A DNA stretch of 37,616 nucleotides from Acidobacteriota bacterium (GCA_013289695.1 JABCZK010000044.1:1-37616), one strand, 5' to 3'. Counted from the first letter of the stretch, positions 8,009-16,052 are shown. Notes: generated from the letters alone by a model not told the origin. Translations and numbers: made by a program.

Positions 8009-8762
8009 TAGCGATAACCTCCTTAGCAAGTTGAATATAGCTTTCAGCGCCCTTACTATGTATGTCGTAGAACATTACTGGCATGCCATGGCTTGGCGCT
8101 TCTGCCAGCCGAACGTTCCTAGGAATGACGGTTTCGAAGACTTGGGCCCCGAAGAAGCTGCGAAGATCGGCGGCTACCTGCTTCGATAGCGTGGTGCGGT
8201 CGTCATACATCGTGAGGAGGATGCCTTCGATCGCGAGCGATGGATTTATAGTCCGACGCAAGCGCATCAGAGTATCGAGCAGTTCAGATACACCTTCGAG
8301 GGCTAGATACTCGCACTGAATTGGGACCAGGACTGAATCACTGGCCGCGAGGGCGTTGAGCGTGAGCAGATCGAGGGATGGAGGGCAATCAATCAAGATA
8401 TAGTTGTAGCGCGCCTGGATGCCAGAAACGAGTGCTTTGAGGCGATATTCCCGATTTTCGAGGTTTACTAACTCAACTGCCGCGCCAACGAGATTTTTGT
8501 CCGAAGGAATTATATCCAGGCCATCTACTTGTGCGTCCAAAATGATTCTGTCGATCGGTTCATCGAGCATCAGTGCTTGGTAGAGCGTGCGGCGGGCGGG
8601 GTCTTTCGGAAATCCAAGTGCGCTGGTGGTGTTGCCTTGCGGATCGCAGTCGATTATAAGCGTGCGCTGCTCGGAGGCGGCGAGAGATGCACCGAGATTT
8701 ACGGCAGTAGTGGTTTTTCCTACCCCACCTTTTTGATTGGTTATGGCGATGACACGGGCCAA
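7845..8762 (-). CDS. parA: Chromosome partitioning ATPase ParA (Soj)
   Basis: ParA forms ATP-dependent dimers on the nucleoid and moves ParB-parS complexes. The start is TTG 8762 with GGGGGA upstream, giving MARVIAITNQKGGVGKTTT; the deviant Walker A (KGGVGKTTT) is at residues 11-19 and the DCDPQGN and DCPPSL motifs follow. The open frame extends upstream to 8867, but that part encodes the parS sites and is unlikely to be translated. The conserved ATPase ends at about residue 250 of 305. The last 54 residues are a Gly/Ser/Ala-rich tail read from the parB linker in another frame, an unusually long overlap. Confidence 0.93.
   Translation of the reverse strand: MARVIAITNQKGGVGKTTTAVNLGASLAASEQRTLIIDCDPQGNTTSALGFPKDPARRTLYQALMLDEPIDRIILDAQVDGLDIIPSDKNLVGAAVELVNLENREYRLKALVSGIQARYNYILIDCPPSLDLLTLNALAASDSVLVPIQCEYLALEGVSELLDTLMRLRRTINPSLAIEGILLTMYDDRTTLSKQVAADLRSFFGAQVFETVIPRNVRLAEAPSHGMPVMFYDIHSKGAESYIQLAKEVIANAQKRVGQGIERADSGAGADSGSSASAAAAGAGSVGSASTSDDSGSDGSGSSTI
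8018..8024 (-). promoter_or_regulatory. Shine-Dalgarno site of parB inside parA
   Basis: AAGGAGG on the minus strand lies 9 nt before the ATG at 8008. It fixes the parB start and shows that parB is translated independently although it begins 164 nt before the parA stop. Confidence 0.85.
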
Positions 8763-8819
8763 CGGCAAGTCCCCCAAGCGCGGCGTAAATGTACCAGAGA
8801 GATTTGCTGAGAGGCAAGA

Positions 8820-8835
8820 TGTTTCACGTGAAACA
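8820..8835. promoter_or_regulatory. parS: parS site 1 (perfect)
   Basis: The 16-bp palindrome TGTTTCACGTGAAACA matches the bacterial parS consensus without mismatch. ParB loads here. It lies 58 bp upstream of the chosen parA start. Confidence 0.95.
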
Positions 8836-8850
8836 GCACGGATACTGGGT

Positions 8851-8866
8851 CGTTCCACGTGAAACA
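8851..8866. promoter_or_regulatory. parS: parS site 2 (two mismatches)
   Basis: CGTTCCACGTGAAACA differs from the consensus at positions 1 and 5 and keeps the CACGTG core. It starts 31 bp after the start of site 1. Confidence 0.8.
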
Positions 8867-8884
8867 ATGACTGCGCATAATATT

Positions 8885-8900
8885 CGTTCCACGTGGAACA
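8885..8900. promoter_or_regulatory. parS: parS site 3 (GTTCCACGTGGAAC type)
   Basis: CGTTCCACGTGGAACA contains the perfect 14-bp palindrome GTTCCACGTGGAAC, a known parS variant. It lies 12 nt from the end of rsmG, so all three sites sit between rsmG and parA. Confidence 0.85.
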
Positions 8901-8912
8901 GAGTGTTCTCAG

Positions 8913-9539
8913 CTAACCCTTTGATCCGCGCAGAATAACTCGCCTCTCAGATTGCGGAATGCGGATTGGATCCGACCATTTCCAGCCGGTATTCAGAGAA
9001 ATTCGCCCCGCATCCGTGTCTCCGAGCCACAGCACGACGGATCCAGTTGAATTTAGAGCGTTATGCGACCAGATAAGAAATGTATTATCGATTCCCAGAG
9101 CACGCGCAGTGACGAAGTCGAAGTTTTCATCGTGCAGGAGTACATCCTCCATACGGCACCTGCGCACCTCTACGTTCTTAAGGCATAGTTCTCGCACAAC
9201 CTCCTGAAGAAACGTCGCTTTCTTTTGGTTCGATTCGATGAGAATGACGCTTAAATCTTCCGAAGCCATACGGATTGGTACGGCAGGAAAGCCGGCACCA
9301 GAGCCAACGTCGGCGAGCCGACCATGCCGTATGGGAATGGCGGCGACCGCGATGAGGCTCTCACCGAAGTGGAAGCGCAGTATCTCGTCTGGTTCGATTA
9401 CCGTTGTGAGGGAAGTCTTTTTATTCCAACGGAGTAGGAGGTCGATGTAGGTGGTGATCTGTTCGCAGAGCAATCGAGAGGCGGTGATTCCGTATGGTTT
9501 GAGAGCCGCTTCGATTGTGATTCTAGAGAGTGTCTTCAC
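8913..9539 (-). CDS. rsmG: 16S rRNA (guanine-527-N7) methyltransferase RsmG
   Basis: RsmG (GidB) methylates G527 of 16S rRNA using S-adenosylmethionine. The 208-residue protein has the family N-terminal helical region (YIDLLLRWNKKTSLTTV), the SAM-binding motif LADVGSGAGFPAVPI, then LIESNQKKATFL and VTARAL. The start is GTG 9539. The gene precedes parA on the same strand, the usual order, but here the whole rsmG-parA-parB row faces jag and mnmE/mnmG are missing. Base composition is visibly more AT-rich than in the neighbours. Confidence 0.93.
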   Translation of the reverse strand: MKTLSRITIEAALKPYGITASRLLCEQITTYIDLLLRWNKKTSLTTVIEPDEILRFHFGESLIAVAAIPIRHGRLADVGSGAGFPAVPIRMASEDLSVILIESNQKKATFLQEVVRELCLKNVEVRRCRMEDVLLHDENFDFVTARALGIDNTFLIWSHNALNSTGSVVLWLGDTDAGRISLNTGWKWSDPIRIPQSERRVILRGSKG

Positions 9540-9580
9540 GTTTATATACTACGTACATAGTTATCACGCCAATCGAGGTC

Positions 9581-10318
9581 TTATGTATCTACCTTATTAT
9601 AAGCAACTTGCAGCTTCCCCTTTGCCATGCCTGCGCGCAATCGTGCCGGTGCGAGCATGCCGACGGTAATATCCGCTACGAAATGCGCCACTACGCACGG
9701 CACCAAGCTGCCCGTCCAACCCCGCATAATCGAGAATAACAGGCCGATCGTTAGGGTCGAAATCATGCCGCGACGCCCCTGATACAAGTGTGCAAGAGCG
9801 AAGAACACAGCGGAGCCGACGACGGCGGCAACGACCGAGCCGCGTGACCAATCCTCGAAGAGGCGCTGGACGAAACCACGGTAGATCAGCTCCTCGCACA
9901 GTGCGACGGTAGCGACCAAAGCGAAAAAGGCCAGGCGTTCTACGTCGTCTTGAGGGAAAAGCTTCAAAGCCAGCTGCGGGAGAATTCCCTGAACTTTTTC
10001 AGGCTGCGCAACGAGCCGTCGAAGGCCCATAATTTGATTGAGCAGAATCAACGCAGCAAGCACCACCGTGGTGCTCAGTGCGAGCGCCACATTGGGTATA
10101 GCCAGGCCGAGTTGGCCGGCGCGGATTCCATGAGCGTTGCTGCGCCACAAAATTACGCCCGCGGCAATCCATTGAAACGCGAGAGTGGAAGCGTAGAGTG
10201 AGATGCGATCCATTTTTGTGGTGTTGGGCATTTGTATCAACTGGCGGACGCGGCGGCGTCCGAGCACCGGCACGGCGACGCCGAGAAAAAGCAGAATGAG
10301 AGCAAAATCCCAATGCAT
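9581..10318 (-). CDS. CPBP-family intramembrane metalloprotease
   Basis: This is a polytopic membrane protein with the CPBP (CAAX protease and bacteriocin-processing) motifs: EELIYRG (EExxxR), FALAHLYQG (FxxxH) and a last His in HFVAD. Members cleave or bind membrane substrates in the bilayer; the bacterial substrates are mostly unknown. ATG 10318 gives 245 residues; GTG 10336 is an alternative and neither has a good ribosome binding site. It lies 41 nt upstream of rsmG and is divergent from purD across a gap of about 120 nt. Confidence 0.82.
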   Translation of the reverse strand: MHWDFALILLFLGVAVPVLGRRRVRQLIQMPNTTKMDRISLYASTLAFQWIAAGVILWRSNAHGIRAGQLGLAIPNVALALSTTVVLAALILLNQIMGLRRLVAQPEKVQGILPQLALKLFPQDDVERLAFFALVATVALCEELIYRGFVQRLFEDWSRGSVVAAVVGSAVFFALAHLYQGRRGMISTLTIGLLFSIMRGWTGSLVPCVVAHFVADITVGMLAPARLRAGMAKGKLQVAYNKVDT

Positions 10319-10385
10319 CACGCTAAATGAAAACACTTTTGCGGCGATGGAAGCAAGCCGAACCGCGAATCATTGGGCGGAGGAG

Positions 10386-10415
10386 TTGACACTGCCGGAC
10401 GCACGGCCGTATCGT
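10386..10415 (+). promoter_or_regulatory. Predicted sigma70 promoter of purD
   Basis: A perfect TTGACA (10386-10391) is followed after 18 bp by TATCGT (10410-10415). The purD ATG lies 23 nt downstream, leaving a short leader. Confidence 0.55.
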
Positions 10416-10438
10416 TCTTGTTCTTGCAAACGAACAAC

Positions 10439-11743
10439 ATGAAGATTCTGATCATTGGCGGCGGCGGACGCGAGCACGCAATGGCGTGGAAATTGCGGCA
10501 GAGCGCGAGCGTGGAAAAAATCTGGTGCGCTCCCGGCAATGGCGGCATTTCGCGCGACGCCGAATGTATGCCGCTGAACGTCGGCGACGTGAAAACGGCC
10601 GCGGACCTGGCGATGAAGCTGGGCGCAGACCTTACGATTGTAGGGCCGGAATTGCCGCTGGTTCAGGGCATTGCGGATGAATTCGCGCGGCGGGGCCTGG
10701 CGATTCTCGGCCCTCCGAAAACGGCTGCGCAACTAGAGGGCAGCAAAATCTTTGCGAAGGAATTTATGGCGCGCAACGGAATTCCCACTGCCGGCGTGTA
10801 TGGCGCGTTCGAATCGACGCGGGAGGCTTGCGCGAAGCTGGATTCCGTCGCGTGGCCGGTCGTTGTGAAAGCGGATGGGCTTTGCGCGGGCAAGGGCGTG
10901 CTGGTGACGTCGTCGGCGAGCGAGGCCAAGGAATTTATCGAGCGGCTCATGGAAGGCGACGAATTCGGCGCTGCCGGAAACCGGGTGCTGCTCGAGGAAG
11001 GAATCACCGGCAAGGAACTTTCGTACATCATCCTGACCGACGGGACAGATTTTATTTCCCTGGCGCCGACGCGTGATCACAAACGCGCGTTTGATAATGA
11101 TGAGGGGCCGAACACCGGCGGGATGGGAACGTATTCGACGGACGGAATGTTGACGCGCGAGCTGGAGCAGCAAATTCTGGAGAAGATTGTGCGTCCGACG
11201 CTGGCGGGATTGCGCAAAGAAAAAATGGAGTACCGCGGATTTATTTTTTTCGGGCTGATGCTGACGAGGGATGGTGCGAAAGTTTTGGAATATAATTGCC
11301 GGCTGGGCGATCCGGAAACACAGGCGATTTTGCTTCGGGCTGATTTTGATTTTGCAGCAGCATGCATGGATGCCGCGCTCGCAAGGCTCGCTGGAGCGAG
11401 CGCAAAGTGGTTCCCGGGAGCTAGCATTTGCCTGGTTGTGGCGTCCGAGGGCTATCCGTCGGGCCCCGTTTTGGGAAAGCTGATCGGTGGGTTGGAGGAA
11501 GCCGAGAAGGTCGCGCATGTGGCTGTGTTCCACGCGGGAACCCGGCGGGAAGTAAACGATTACTACACAAGTGGTGGAAGGATTCTCGGAGTGGCGGCAG
11601 GTGGTGATTCGCTCTTGGAGGCGTGTAGAGCTGCCTACGACGCGGCTAGTAGAATCAAGATACCCGGAGCGCACTACCGGAAGGACATTGGAATGACCGA
11701 ATTTAGACAGGCGAAGATCGCCGAGGTTCCTGCGAATGGGTGA
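10439..11743 (+). CDS. purD: Phosphoribosylamine-glycine ligase (GAR synthetase)
   Basis: PurD joins phosphoribosylamine and glycine with ATP, the second step of purine synthesis. The 434-residue protein begins MKILIIGGGGREHAMAWKL (N-terminal domain), then shows the GARS ATP-grasp fold: VVKADGLCAGKGV, LSYIILTDG, the DHKRAFDNDEGPNTGGMG signature and EYNCRLGDPETQ. The longer open frame from 10373 runs through the promoter and is rejected. It overlaps the next gene by 8 nt and forms an operon with the MOSC gene and purE. Confidence 0.96.
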   Translation: MKILIIGGGGREHAMAWKLRQSASVEKIWCAPGNGGISRDAECMPLNVGDVKTAADLAMKLGADLTIVGPELPLVQGIADEFARRGLAILGPPKTAAQLEGSKIFAKEFMARNGIPTAGVYGAFESTREACAKLDSVAWPVVVKADGLCAGKGVLVTSSASEAKEFIERLMEGDEFGAAGNRVLLEEGITGKELSYIILTDGTDFISLAPTRDHKRAFDNDEGPNTGGMGTYSTDGMLTRELEQQILEKIVRPTLAGLRKEKMEYRGFIFFGLMLTRDGAKVLEYNCRLGDPETQAILLRADFDFAAACMDAALARLAGASAKWFPGASICLVVASEGYPSGPVLGKLIGGLEEAEKVAHVAVFHAGTRREVNDYYTSGGRILGVAAGGDSLLEACRAAYDAASRIKIPGAHYRKDIGMTEFRQAKIAEVPANG

Positions 11744-12206
11744 GGTGCTACATCTGTTTACGTGTCTGGTCCATCGCTTTCCGATGCGAGAGGTGCCTGA
11801 GGTTGAAGTGATTTATGACAAAGGGTTTAAAGGTTGCATTCATGGGCGCCCTGGAAGCAAGCGGCAGGTTTCGCTGATGGACCGTGAAACTCTGGACAAG
11901 TTCGGCCTAACGCCGGGAGTTGTGAAGGAGAACATAACCACGCGAGGGATCGACTTCCAAACGCTCGCGACGGGGAACATATTGCGCATCGGGAAGTGCG
12001 TACTGGAGATTACCGGACCTTGCGACCCGTGCGCACGGATGGACGAAATTCGCATGGGGCTGCAAGAGGAGTTGAGGGGTCAGAGGGGTTGGTTGTGCAG
12101 GGTGAAGGAAGCGGCAGTAATCCGAATAGGCGACCGGATCGAAGTGATAGCGCAGGCCGGAGAGAACGTGGCGACTGACTACAGGGAAGCGAGAGTGTCC
12201 AGGTGA
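11736..12206 (+). CDS. MOSC-domain protein
   Basis: The 156-residue protein matches the MOSC fold (molybdenum cofactor sulfurase C-terminal domain): a beta strand region with KGCIHGRPGSKRQVSL, then VVKENITTRG, ATGNILRIGKCVLEITGPC, and a closing beta strand IRIGDRIEV. The invariant Cys of MOSC proteins is probably the one in GPCDPC. MOSC proteins are thought to deliver sulfur to metal cofactors or bind molybdopterin; some act in detoxification. Here the gene overlaps purD by 8 nt and purE by one nt (TGATG), so it is co-translated with two purine enzymes. A functional link to purine metabolism is not established. Confidence 0.82.
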   Translation: MGEVLHLFTCLVHRFPMREVPEVEVIYDKGFKGCIHGRPGSKRQVSLMDRETLDKFGLTPGVVKENITTRGIDFQTLATGNILRIGKCVLEITGPCDPCARMDEIRMGLQEELRGQRGWLCRVKEAAVIRIGDRIEVIAQAGENVATDYREARVSR

Positions 12207-12733
12207 TGACAGCGAGCAAGCAGAACGAAGTACGGGTGGGCGTGTTGATGGGTTCGGACACGGATTTGCCGGTGATGAGCGAAGCCGGAAAAGTGCTCGA
12301 TAAATTTGGGATTGGATACGAGATGGAAGTAATGTCCGCACACCGCACACCGGTGCGCGCGCACGAATACGCCACTACGGCGCAGAGCCGCGGATTGAAA
12401 GTGCTGATCGCGGCGGCGGGGGCGGCGGCGCATCTGGCGGGAGTAATTGCGGCGAACACGACTCTGCCGGTGATCGGCGTGCCGATGGGGACCAGTACGC
12501 TGAACGGCCTGGACGCGCTGCTTTCGACTGTGCAGATGCCGGGCGGAATTCCCGTGGCTACGATGGCGATTGATAAGGCCGGGGCGGTAAATGCGGCGAT
12601 ATTTGCGGCTGAGATTCTGGGCTTGTCCGATCCGGCAATTGCGCGAAAGCTGGTGGAGCATAAGGAAGAACTGGCGCGGTCGGTGACGGAGAAGAATGCG
12701 CGTTTGCAGCAGCAGCTTGCGGAACGGAAGTAG
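12206..12733 (+). CDS. purE: N5-carboxyaminoimidazole ribonucleotide mutase, class I PurE
   Basis: PurE moves the carboxyl group of N5-CAIR to make CAIR in purine synthesis. The 175-residue protein has the motifs MGSDTDLPVM (Ser and Asp that bind substrate), SAHRTP (catalytic His), AAAGAAAHLAGV and VPMGTSTLNG with a PGGIPVATMAI loop. ATG 12206 overlaps the previous stop; GTG 12203 is an alternative. No purK follows. The 133 nt to the convergent gene hold only a small GC hairpin (12860-12877) without a U-run. Confidence 0.95.
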   Translation: MTASKQNEVRVGVLMGSDTDLPVMSEAGKVLDKFGIGYEMEVMSAHRTPVRAHEYATTAQSRGLKVLIAAAGAAAHLAGVIAANTTLPVIGVPMGTSTLNGLDALLSTVQMPGGIPVATMAIDKAGAVNAAIFAAEILGLSDPAIARKLVEHKEELARSVTEKNARLQQQLAERK

Positions 12734-12866
12734 CGGCATCGAGGTTCCGGGCCGTGGCGCGGCGCGTGGGCCAGGCTGCCCGCTTCGCCCTGAAAGTCAC
12801 AGTACGAAGCGGCCGCTACATATCCCGCGGCATTCCGTGGTTCAGCTCGTTTTTCCCGACGCCGCT

Positions 12867-13910
12867 TTATTGCGGCGACGAACCTTTCAGCAGCGAAGGG
12901 GCGTCGGCGGGCCTTTCTTGTTCTGCCTGCGAAGCAGCTCTCTTAGGCTCTGGCGGCGGACGGAGAATCCAATCGAAGCCTGTATCCAAGCCGATTGACG
13001 CCATGGTCTGGCGAGCGTTTGGCGGCGCCAAAACCGCGAGCGCGGCGCGAAGAAATTGCGTGGCGTCGGCTGCGATGATCTTGCCGCTTTGTCCTGCCAG
13101 AAAATAATCGGCAACCTCCCGCATTTTGGAGTCGGAAGCGCAGATTTTTTCGAAGCGTGGGTCTTTTCGGCGCAGCAAATCGAGCAAAGTGGGTGTCGCG
13201 TTTTCGGGCGGATACTGAAATTCCATGAGGGTGTGCGGCTGGCCTTTTTCGGGGGGCCAGCTTTGCAGATAGGTGGGATGTGAGATGTGCGTATCGTAGT
13301 AGTCCAGGCGCTGCATTTCCTGAGTCAGTTTGAAGCTGAGTTGCCAAACCTCCGCGCCGTATCCCTGCACATAGTCGGCGAGGATGAGTTGCGCTACGGG
13401 CTCGCCGGGCGGCCAATCGAGCTTACCGTGGAGATTGCCGGCGACGACATTCATGCGCTCGAAGAGATTTTGGCCGACGCTTTCGATGTCGGAAGCCTCC
13501 GCAGTGGTTTGCACCTGACTTATATGAGGGCCTGACACGGCGAAATGGCCGTGCAGGTGCGGCAATTCGGTGTCGAGGCGCGCCAGCTGGAGCTGCGAGG
13601 AGGGCGAAAACCAATCGACGGCGCCGAGAAGGATGCCGGCGCGCCGGCCGCTCATCTGCACCGGAATGGGCGGATGGGTTTGCGGCTCGATTTGATTTTC
13701 AATCGTGGCGATGAGGATCGCGTCTTTGACGACGGCGATGACGACGCGGCCGGCCGCGAAGTTTACGACCACTTCTTCAGTGGGTACGTCCTGAACCTGC
13801 TGGGCGGCGGCTGGCGGCGTCGCAAAAGTGAAACAGACTGTCGCGATAAGCAGAAGGATTGCCGCGGCACTTCGGTTGCCGCAGCAAACGATGCGGAAAA
13901 GCCGGCTCAT
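12867..13910 (-). CDS. Secreted hypothetical protein
   Basis: The 347-residue product has a signal peptide (hydrophobic AAAILLLIATVCFTFA, cleavage likely after PPAAAQQ) and then a soluble, mostly polar chain with no motif that I recognise. It may be periplasmic. The C-terminus is Pro/Ala/Glu-rich. ATG 13910 is preferred over the upstream GTG at 13928 because it starts a normal signal peptide (MSRLFRIVC). It stands alone, convergent with purE and divergent from hicBA, so context gives no function. Confidence 0.7.
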   Translation of the reverse strand: MSRLFRIVCCGNRSAAAILLLIATVCFTFATPPAAAQQVQDVPTEEVVVNFAAGRVVIAVVKDAILIATIENQIEPQTHPPIPVQMSGRRAGILLGAVDWFSPSSQLQLARLDTELPHLHGHFAVSGPHISQVQTTAEASDIESVGQNLFERMNVVAGNLHGKLDWPPGEPVAQLILADYVQGYGAEVWQLSFKLTQEMQRLDYYDTHISHPTYLQSWPPEKGQPHTLMEFQYPPENATPTLLDLLRRKDPRFEKICASDSKMREVADYFLAGQSGKIIAADATQFLRAALAVLAPPNARQTMASIGLDTGFDWILRPPPEPKRAASQAEQERPADAPSLLKGSSPQ

Positions 13911-13965
13911 AACTCGACGGTACCACAAGTCCTAACCCAACAATGAAATGTCGCACTTTTGTCCA

Positions 13966-13974
13966 TGATATACT
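13966..13974 (+). promoter_or_regulatory. Extended -10 promoter of hicBA
   Basis: TGATATACT is an extended -10 element (TG, one base, TATACT) with no clear -35 box. It lies in the 109-nt divergent gap and directs transcription into hicBA. Confidence 0.4.
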
Positions 13975-14019
13975 CGGCGAGGCGGCGGAGGCATTAGGAC
14001 CATCGATAATTACAAGACC

Positions 14020-14208
14020 GTGTTGTATCGCCAGGAGGATGGTTCCTGGGTCGCCGAGATTCCCGCGATAGCAGGCTGCTACGCATGGATGGGGACGCGC
14101 GAAGCAGCTCTAGCCGAGCTAGGGAAAGTTTTTGCAATGATCGCCGATGAATATCGCGACAAGGGCCTATCCTTCCCAGCAGACAGCGCTGAAATTCTGC
14201 ATGCCTAG
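14020..14208 (+). CDS. HicB-like antitoxin, start uncertain
   Basis: The frame encodes the HicB N-terminal fold: VLYRQEDGSWVAEIPAIAGCYAWMGTREAALAEL. HicB binds and masks the HicA toxin and often represses the operon. The family usually begins about 8-10 residues before the first possible standard start (GTG 14020); in the same frame upstream the codons read R-T-I-D-N-Y-K-T, which looks like real family sequence. GGAGG at 13987-13991 would suit a start near 14000, where only ATC or ATT exist. So it either uses an unusual start or has lost its ATG. No separate C-terminal DNA-binding domain is seen. Order hicB-hicA, 8-nt overlap. Confidence 0.7.
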   Translation: MLYRQEDGSWVAEIPAIAGCYAWMGTREAALAELGKVFAMIADEYRDKGLSFPADSAEILHA

Positions 14209-14494
14209 CGCGATCGCGCGCGAATTCCAAAAAGTCGCGAAAGCACTTGGATATGTATTTCAGCGGACGACCGGAAGCCAGGAACGATGGAATCATCCTG
14301 ACGGTCGTTCGGTTGCCATTCCGCTTCACGGCGGGAGGAAAATCGGACCGCCCCTTTTCCATAAGATTCTACGCCAGCTGGGCATTTCGCTTGCAACAGT
14401 CGATTCGTCGCGTTATGCCCTGATTCTAGTAAAATGTGAGCTTAGGCAAACATCCGGAAGGATCCAAGGATTATGGGAATGCGGGCGGCATTGA
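14201..14494 (+). CDS. HicA-like mRNA interferase (catalytic His replaced)
   Basis: The product has the HicA double-stranded-RNA-binding-like fold: VAKALGYVFQRTTGSQERWNHPDGRSVAIPLHGG and PPLFHKILRQLGIS. In HicA toxins the residue after GS is the catalytic His (His24 in Burkholderia pseudomallei HicA); here it is Gln (GSQ), so RNase activity is doubtful. ATG 14201 overlaps hicB. The 97-residue length exceeds the usual 60-80: about 30 non-conserved residues follow the domain and reach the next ribosome binding site, as if an original stop had been lost. Confidence 0.75.
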   Translation: MPSAIAREFQKVAKALGYVFQRTTGSQERWNHPDGRSVAIPLHGGRKIGPPLFHKILRQLGISLATVDSSRYALILVKCELRQTSGRIQGLWECGRH

Positions 14495-14504
14495 AAGGAG
14501 TGGT

Positions 14505-15056
14505 GTGAAATCCCCCAACAGTATTAGGCACAAAGGCAAGCGCGTATCGGAAATCATCGAGGCGCACCAGCGATTCGTGCGGGGCGACGAGAAGGGCGCG
14601 CGCGCGGATCTGTCCGGCGCGGACCTGAAGGGCGTGAATCTGGAGAACATGAATCTGGACCTGGTGAATTTCCAGGGAGCGAATCTAGAAGGCGCACGGC
14701 TTTACAATGCGCGGCTTTCGTCGGTGAATCTGAGGAAAGCGAAACTGCGGCGCGCCGATCTGCGCAAGGCGGATTTGACGGAAGCAGATCTTTCCGGCGC
14801 GGATTTGACGGAAGCGCAGGTAGGAGGAGCGGAATTATTCCGCGCGGATTTGCGGCAGGCGATTTTGCGTCGAGCAAACTTTGGCGCGGCTAATTTTCGC
14901 AGCGCGGAAATTCGGGGCGCGGATTTTAGCGGGGCGGAAATGCGCACTGCGATTTTGCGCGAAACCAATCTGGAAGGCGTGGACCTTTCAGGGCTGGATT
15001 TGAGTACGACTCTGCTGCCGCCGGGGTACGTGGCGGCGGGAAGCGGCAAGAAGTAA
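14505..15056 (+). CDS. Pentapeptide-repeat protein
   Basis: After about 45 residues with a short helical segment (RVSEIIEAHQRFVRGD), the 183-residue chain is built of roughly 26 tandem A(D/N)LXX repeats, which fold into a right-handed quadrilateral beta helix. Such proteins are mostly of unknown function; some (Qnr, MfpA) mimic DNA and bind gyrase, but nothing here marks it as one of those. GTG 14505 has AAAGGAG 4 nt upstream; the longer frame from 14436 lies inside hicA. It lies 10 nt after hicA and 4 nt before the Kdo hydroxylase gene. Confidence 0.88.
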   Translation: MKSPNSIRHKGKRVSEIIEAHQRFVRGDEKGARADLSGADLKGVNLENMNLDLVNFQGANLEGARLYNARLSSVNLRKAKLRRADLRKADLTEADLSGADLTEAQVGGAELFRADLRQAILRRANFGAANFRSAEIRGADFSGAEMRTAILRETNLEGVDLSGLDLSTTLLPPGYVAAGSGKK

Positions 15057-15060
15057 GCCG

Positions 15061-15993
15061 ATGGCAAACCTGCCGTGGATCATGGTTGAAGACTACAAGT
15101 ACCCGGCGGGATGGATTGGGGCCGAGCAGCAGGAAGCGCGCGCGCGGGCCTACTGCGAGCTGGCCGAGCGCGGGCAAATCTTGTTTTTCCGCGAGTTGCC
15201 GTTTCATTTGCCCGTCGAGGACCAGCAATTTCTGCGCGAGCAGGAATGGACGGAGCTGCGGCTGCACAAAAACGTTTCTTACCGGCCGAGCGAGGATATT
15301 CTGCGCGGAGTTTCTGGGAACGCGGAGACCGTCGGGCGGCTGCATACGATCATGCGGAATTACAGCGCGCAGATTATCGAGTTCGTGGGGAGGTTTCTTT
15401 CGCCGTACAGCGGCAAGTGGAATCTGGATTTCGCGAGCTTTCGGCCGCTGGAAGAAGAAAACCGCGATCTGCCGGTGCACAAGCGCAACGATCTGTTGCA
15501 CGTGGATGCTTTTCCCAGCCGGCCAACGCGCGGCGGGCGAATTTTGCGCGTGTTCACGAATTTGAATACCACGCGGCCGCGCGTGTGGACCACCACGGAG
15601 AGTTTCGACGCGCTGGCGCGGCAATACGCGAAGGCCGCGGGGCTACAGCAAATCGCCGAGGACGATTCTTTTTTGGGGCGCACGGTGCAGAGTCTGGGAG
15701 CGAAACTCGGCATCGGCACGATGAGCCGCACCCCGTATGACATGTTCATGCTGCGGTTTCACGATTATCTGAAGGAGAACGGCGCGTTCCAGGCGAATTG
15801 TCCGAAGATTCTGATGGAATTTCCGCCGCTGGCCACCTGGATGGTTTTTACCGATGGCGTGGCGCACGCGGCGCTGAGCGGGCAATATGCCGTCGAGCAG
15901 ACCTTTCTGATTCCACCAAAAGCACTGGTGGCGCCGGAAGCGGCGCCGTTTCGCATTTTGGAAGGAATTGCCGGGCGGCAGCTGGTTTCTTAA
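15061..15993 (+). CDS. Kdo hydroxylase (Fe(II)/2-oxoglutarate dioxygenase)
   Basis: This 310-residue protein resembles the KdoO family, which hydroxylates the outer Kdo sugar of lipid A precursors to give Ko. It shows the iron-binding HxD in LLHVDAFPSRPTRGG (His147, Asp149), a distal His in DGVAHAALSG (His269), and the family features HKRNDLLH and RVFTNLN. There is no signal peptide, in keeping with a peripheral inner-membrane or cytoplasmic enzyme. The ATG at 15061 is 4 nt after the pentapeptide gene. It implies an outer membrane with Kdo-containing lipopolysaccharide. Confidence 0.82.
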   Translation: MANLPWIMVEDYKYPAGWIGAEQQEARARAYCELAERGQILFFRELPFHLPVEDQQFLREQEWTELRLHKNVSYRPSEDILRGVSGNAETVGRLHTIMRNYSAQIIEFVGRFLSPYSGKWNLDFASFRPLEEENRDLPVHKRNDLLHVDAFPSRPTRGGRILRVFTNLNTTRPRVWTTTESFDALARQYAKAAGLQQIAEDDSFLGRTVQSLGAKLGIGTMSRTPYDMFMLRFHDYLKENGAFQANCPKILMEFPPLATWMVFTDGVAHAALSGQYAVEQTFLIPPKALVAPEAAPFRILEGIAGRQLVS

Positions 15994-16052
15994 GCTCACT
16001 TTACGAATTCCTGTAGGTTGACTTCTATCTTTCTGCGCAAGGTCCGCGGATA

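Noticed and set aside
8763..8867. Longer parA start at 8867
   Set aside because: The added 35 residues are encoded by the parS sites and have no family likeness; TTG 8762 starts the canonical MARVIAITNQKGG sequence with an upstream GGGGGA.
12860..12877. CGCCGC-TTTATT-GCGGCG hairpin as a purE terminator
   Set aside because: It has no U-run on either strand and overlaps the end of the convergent gene.
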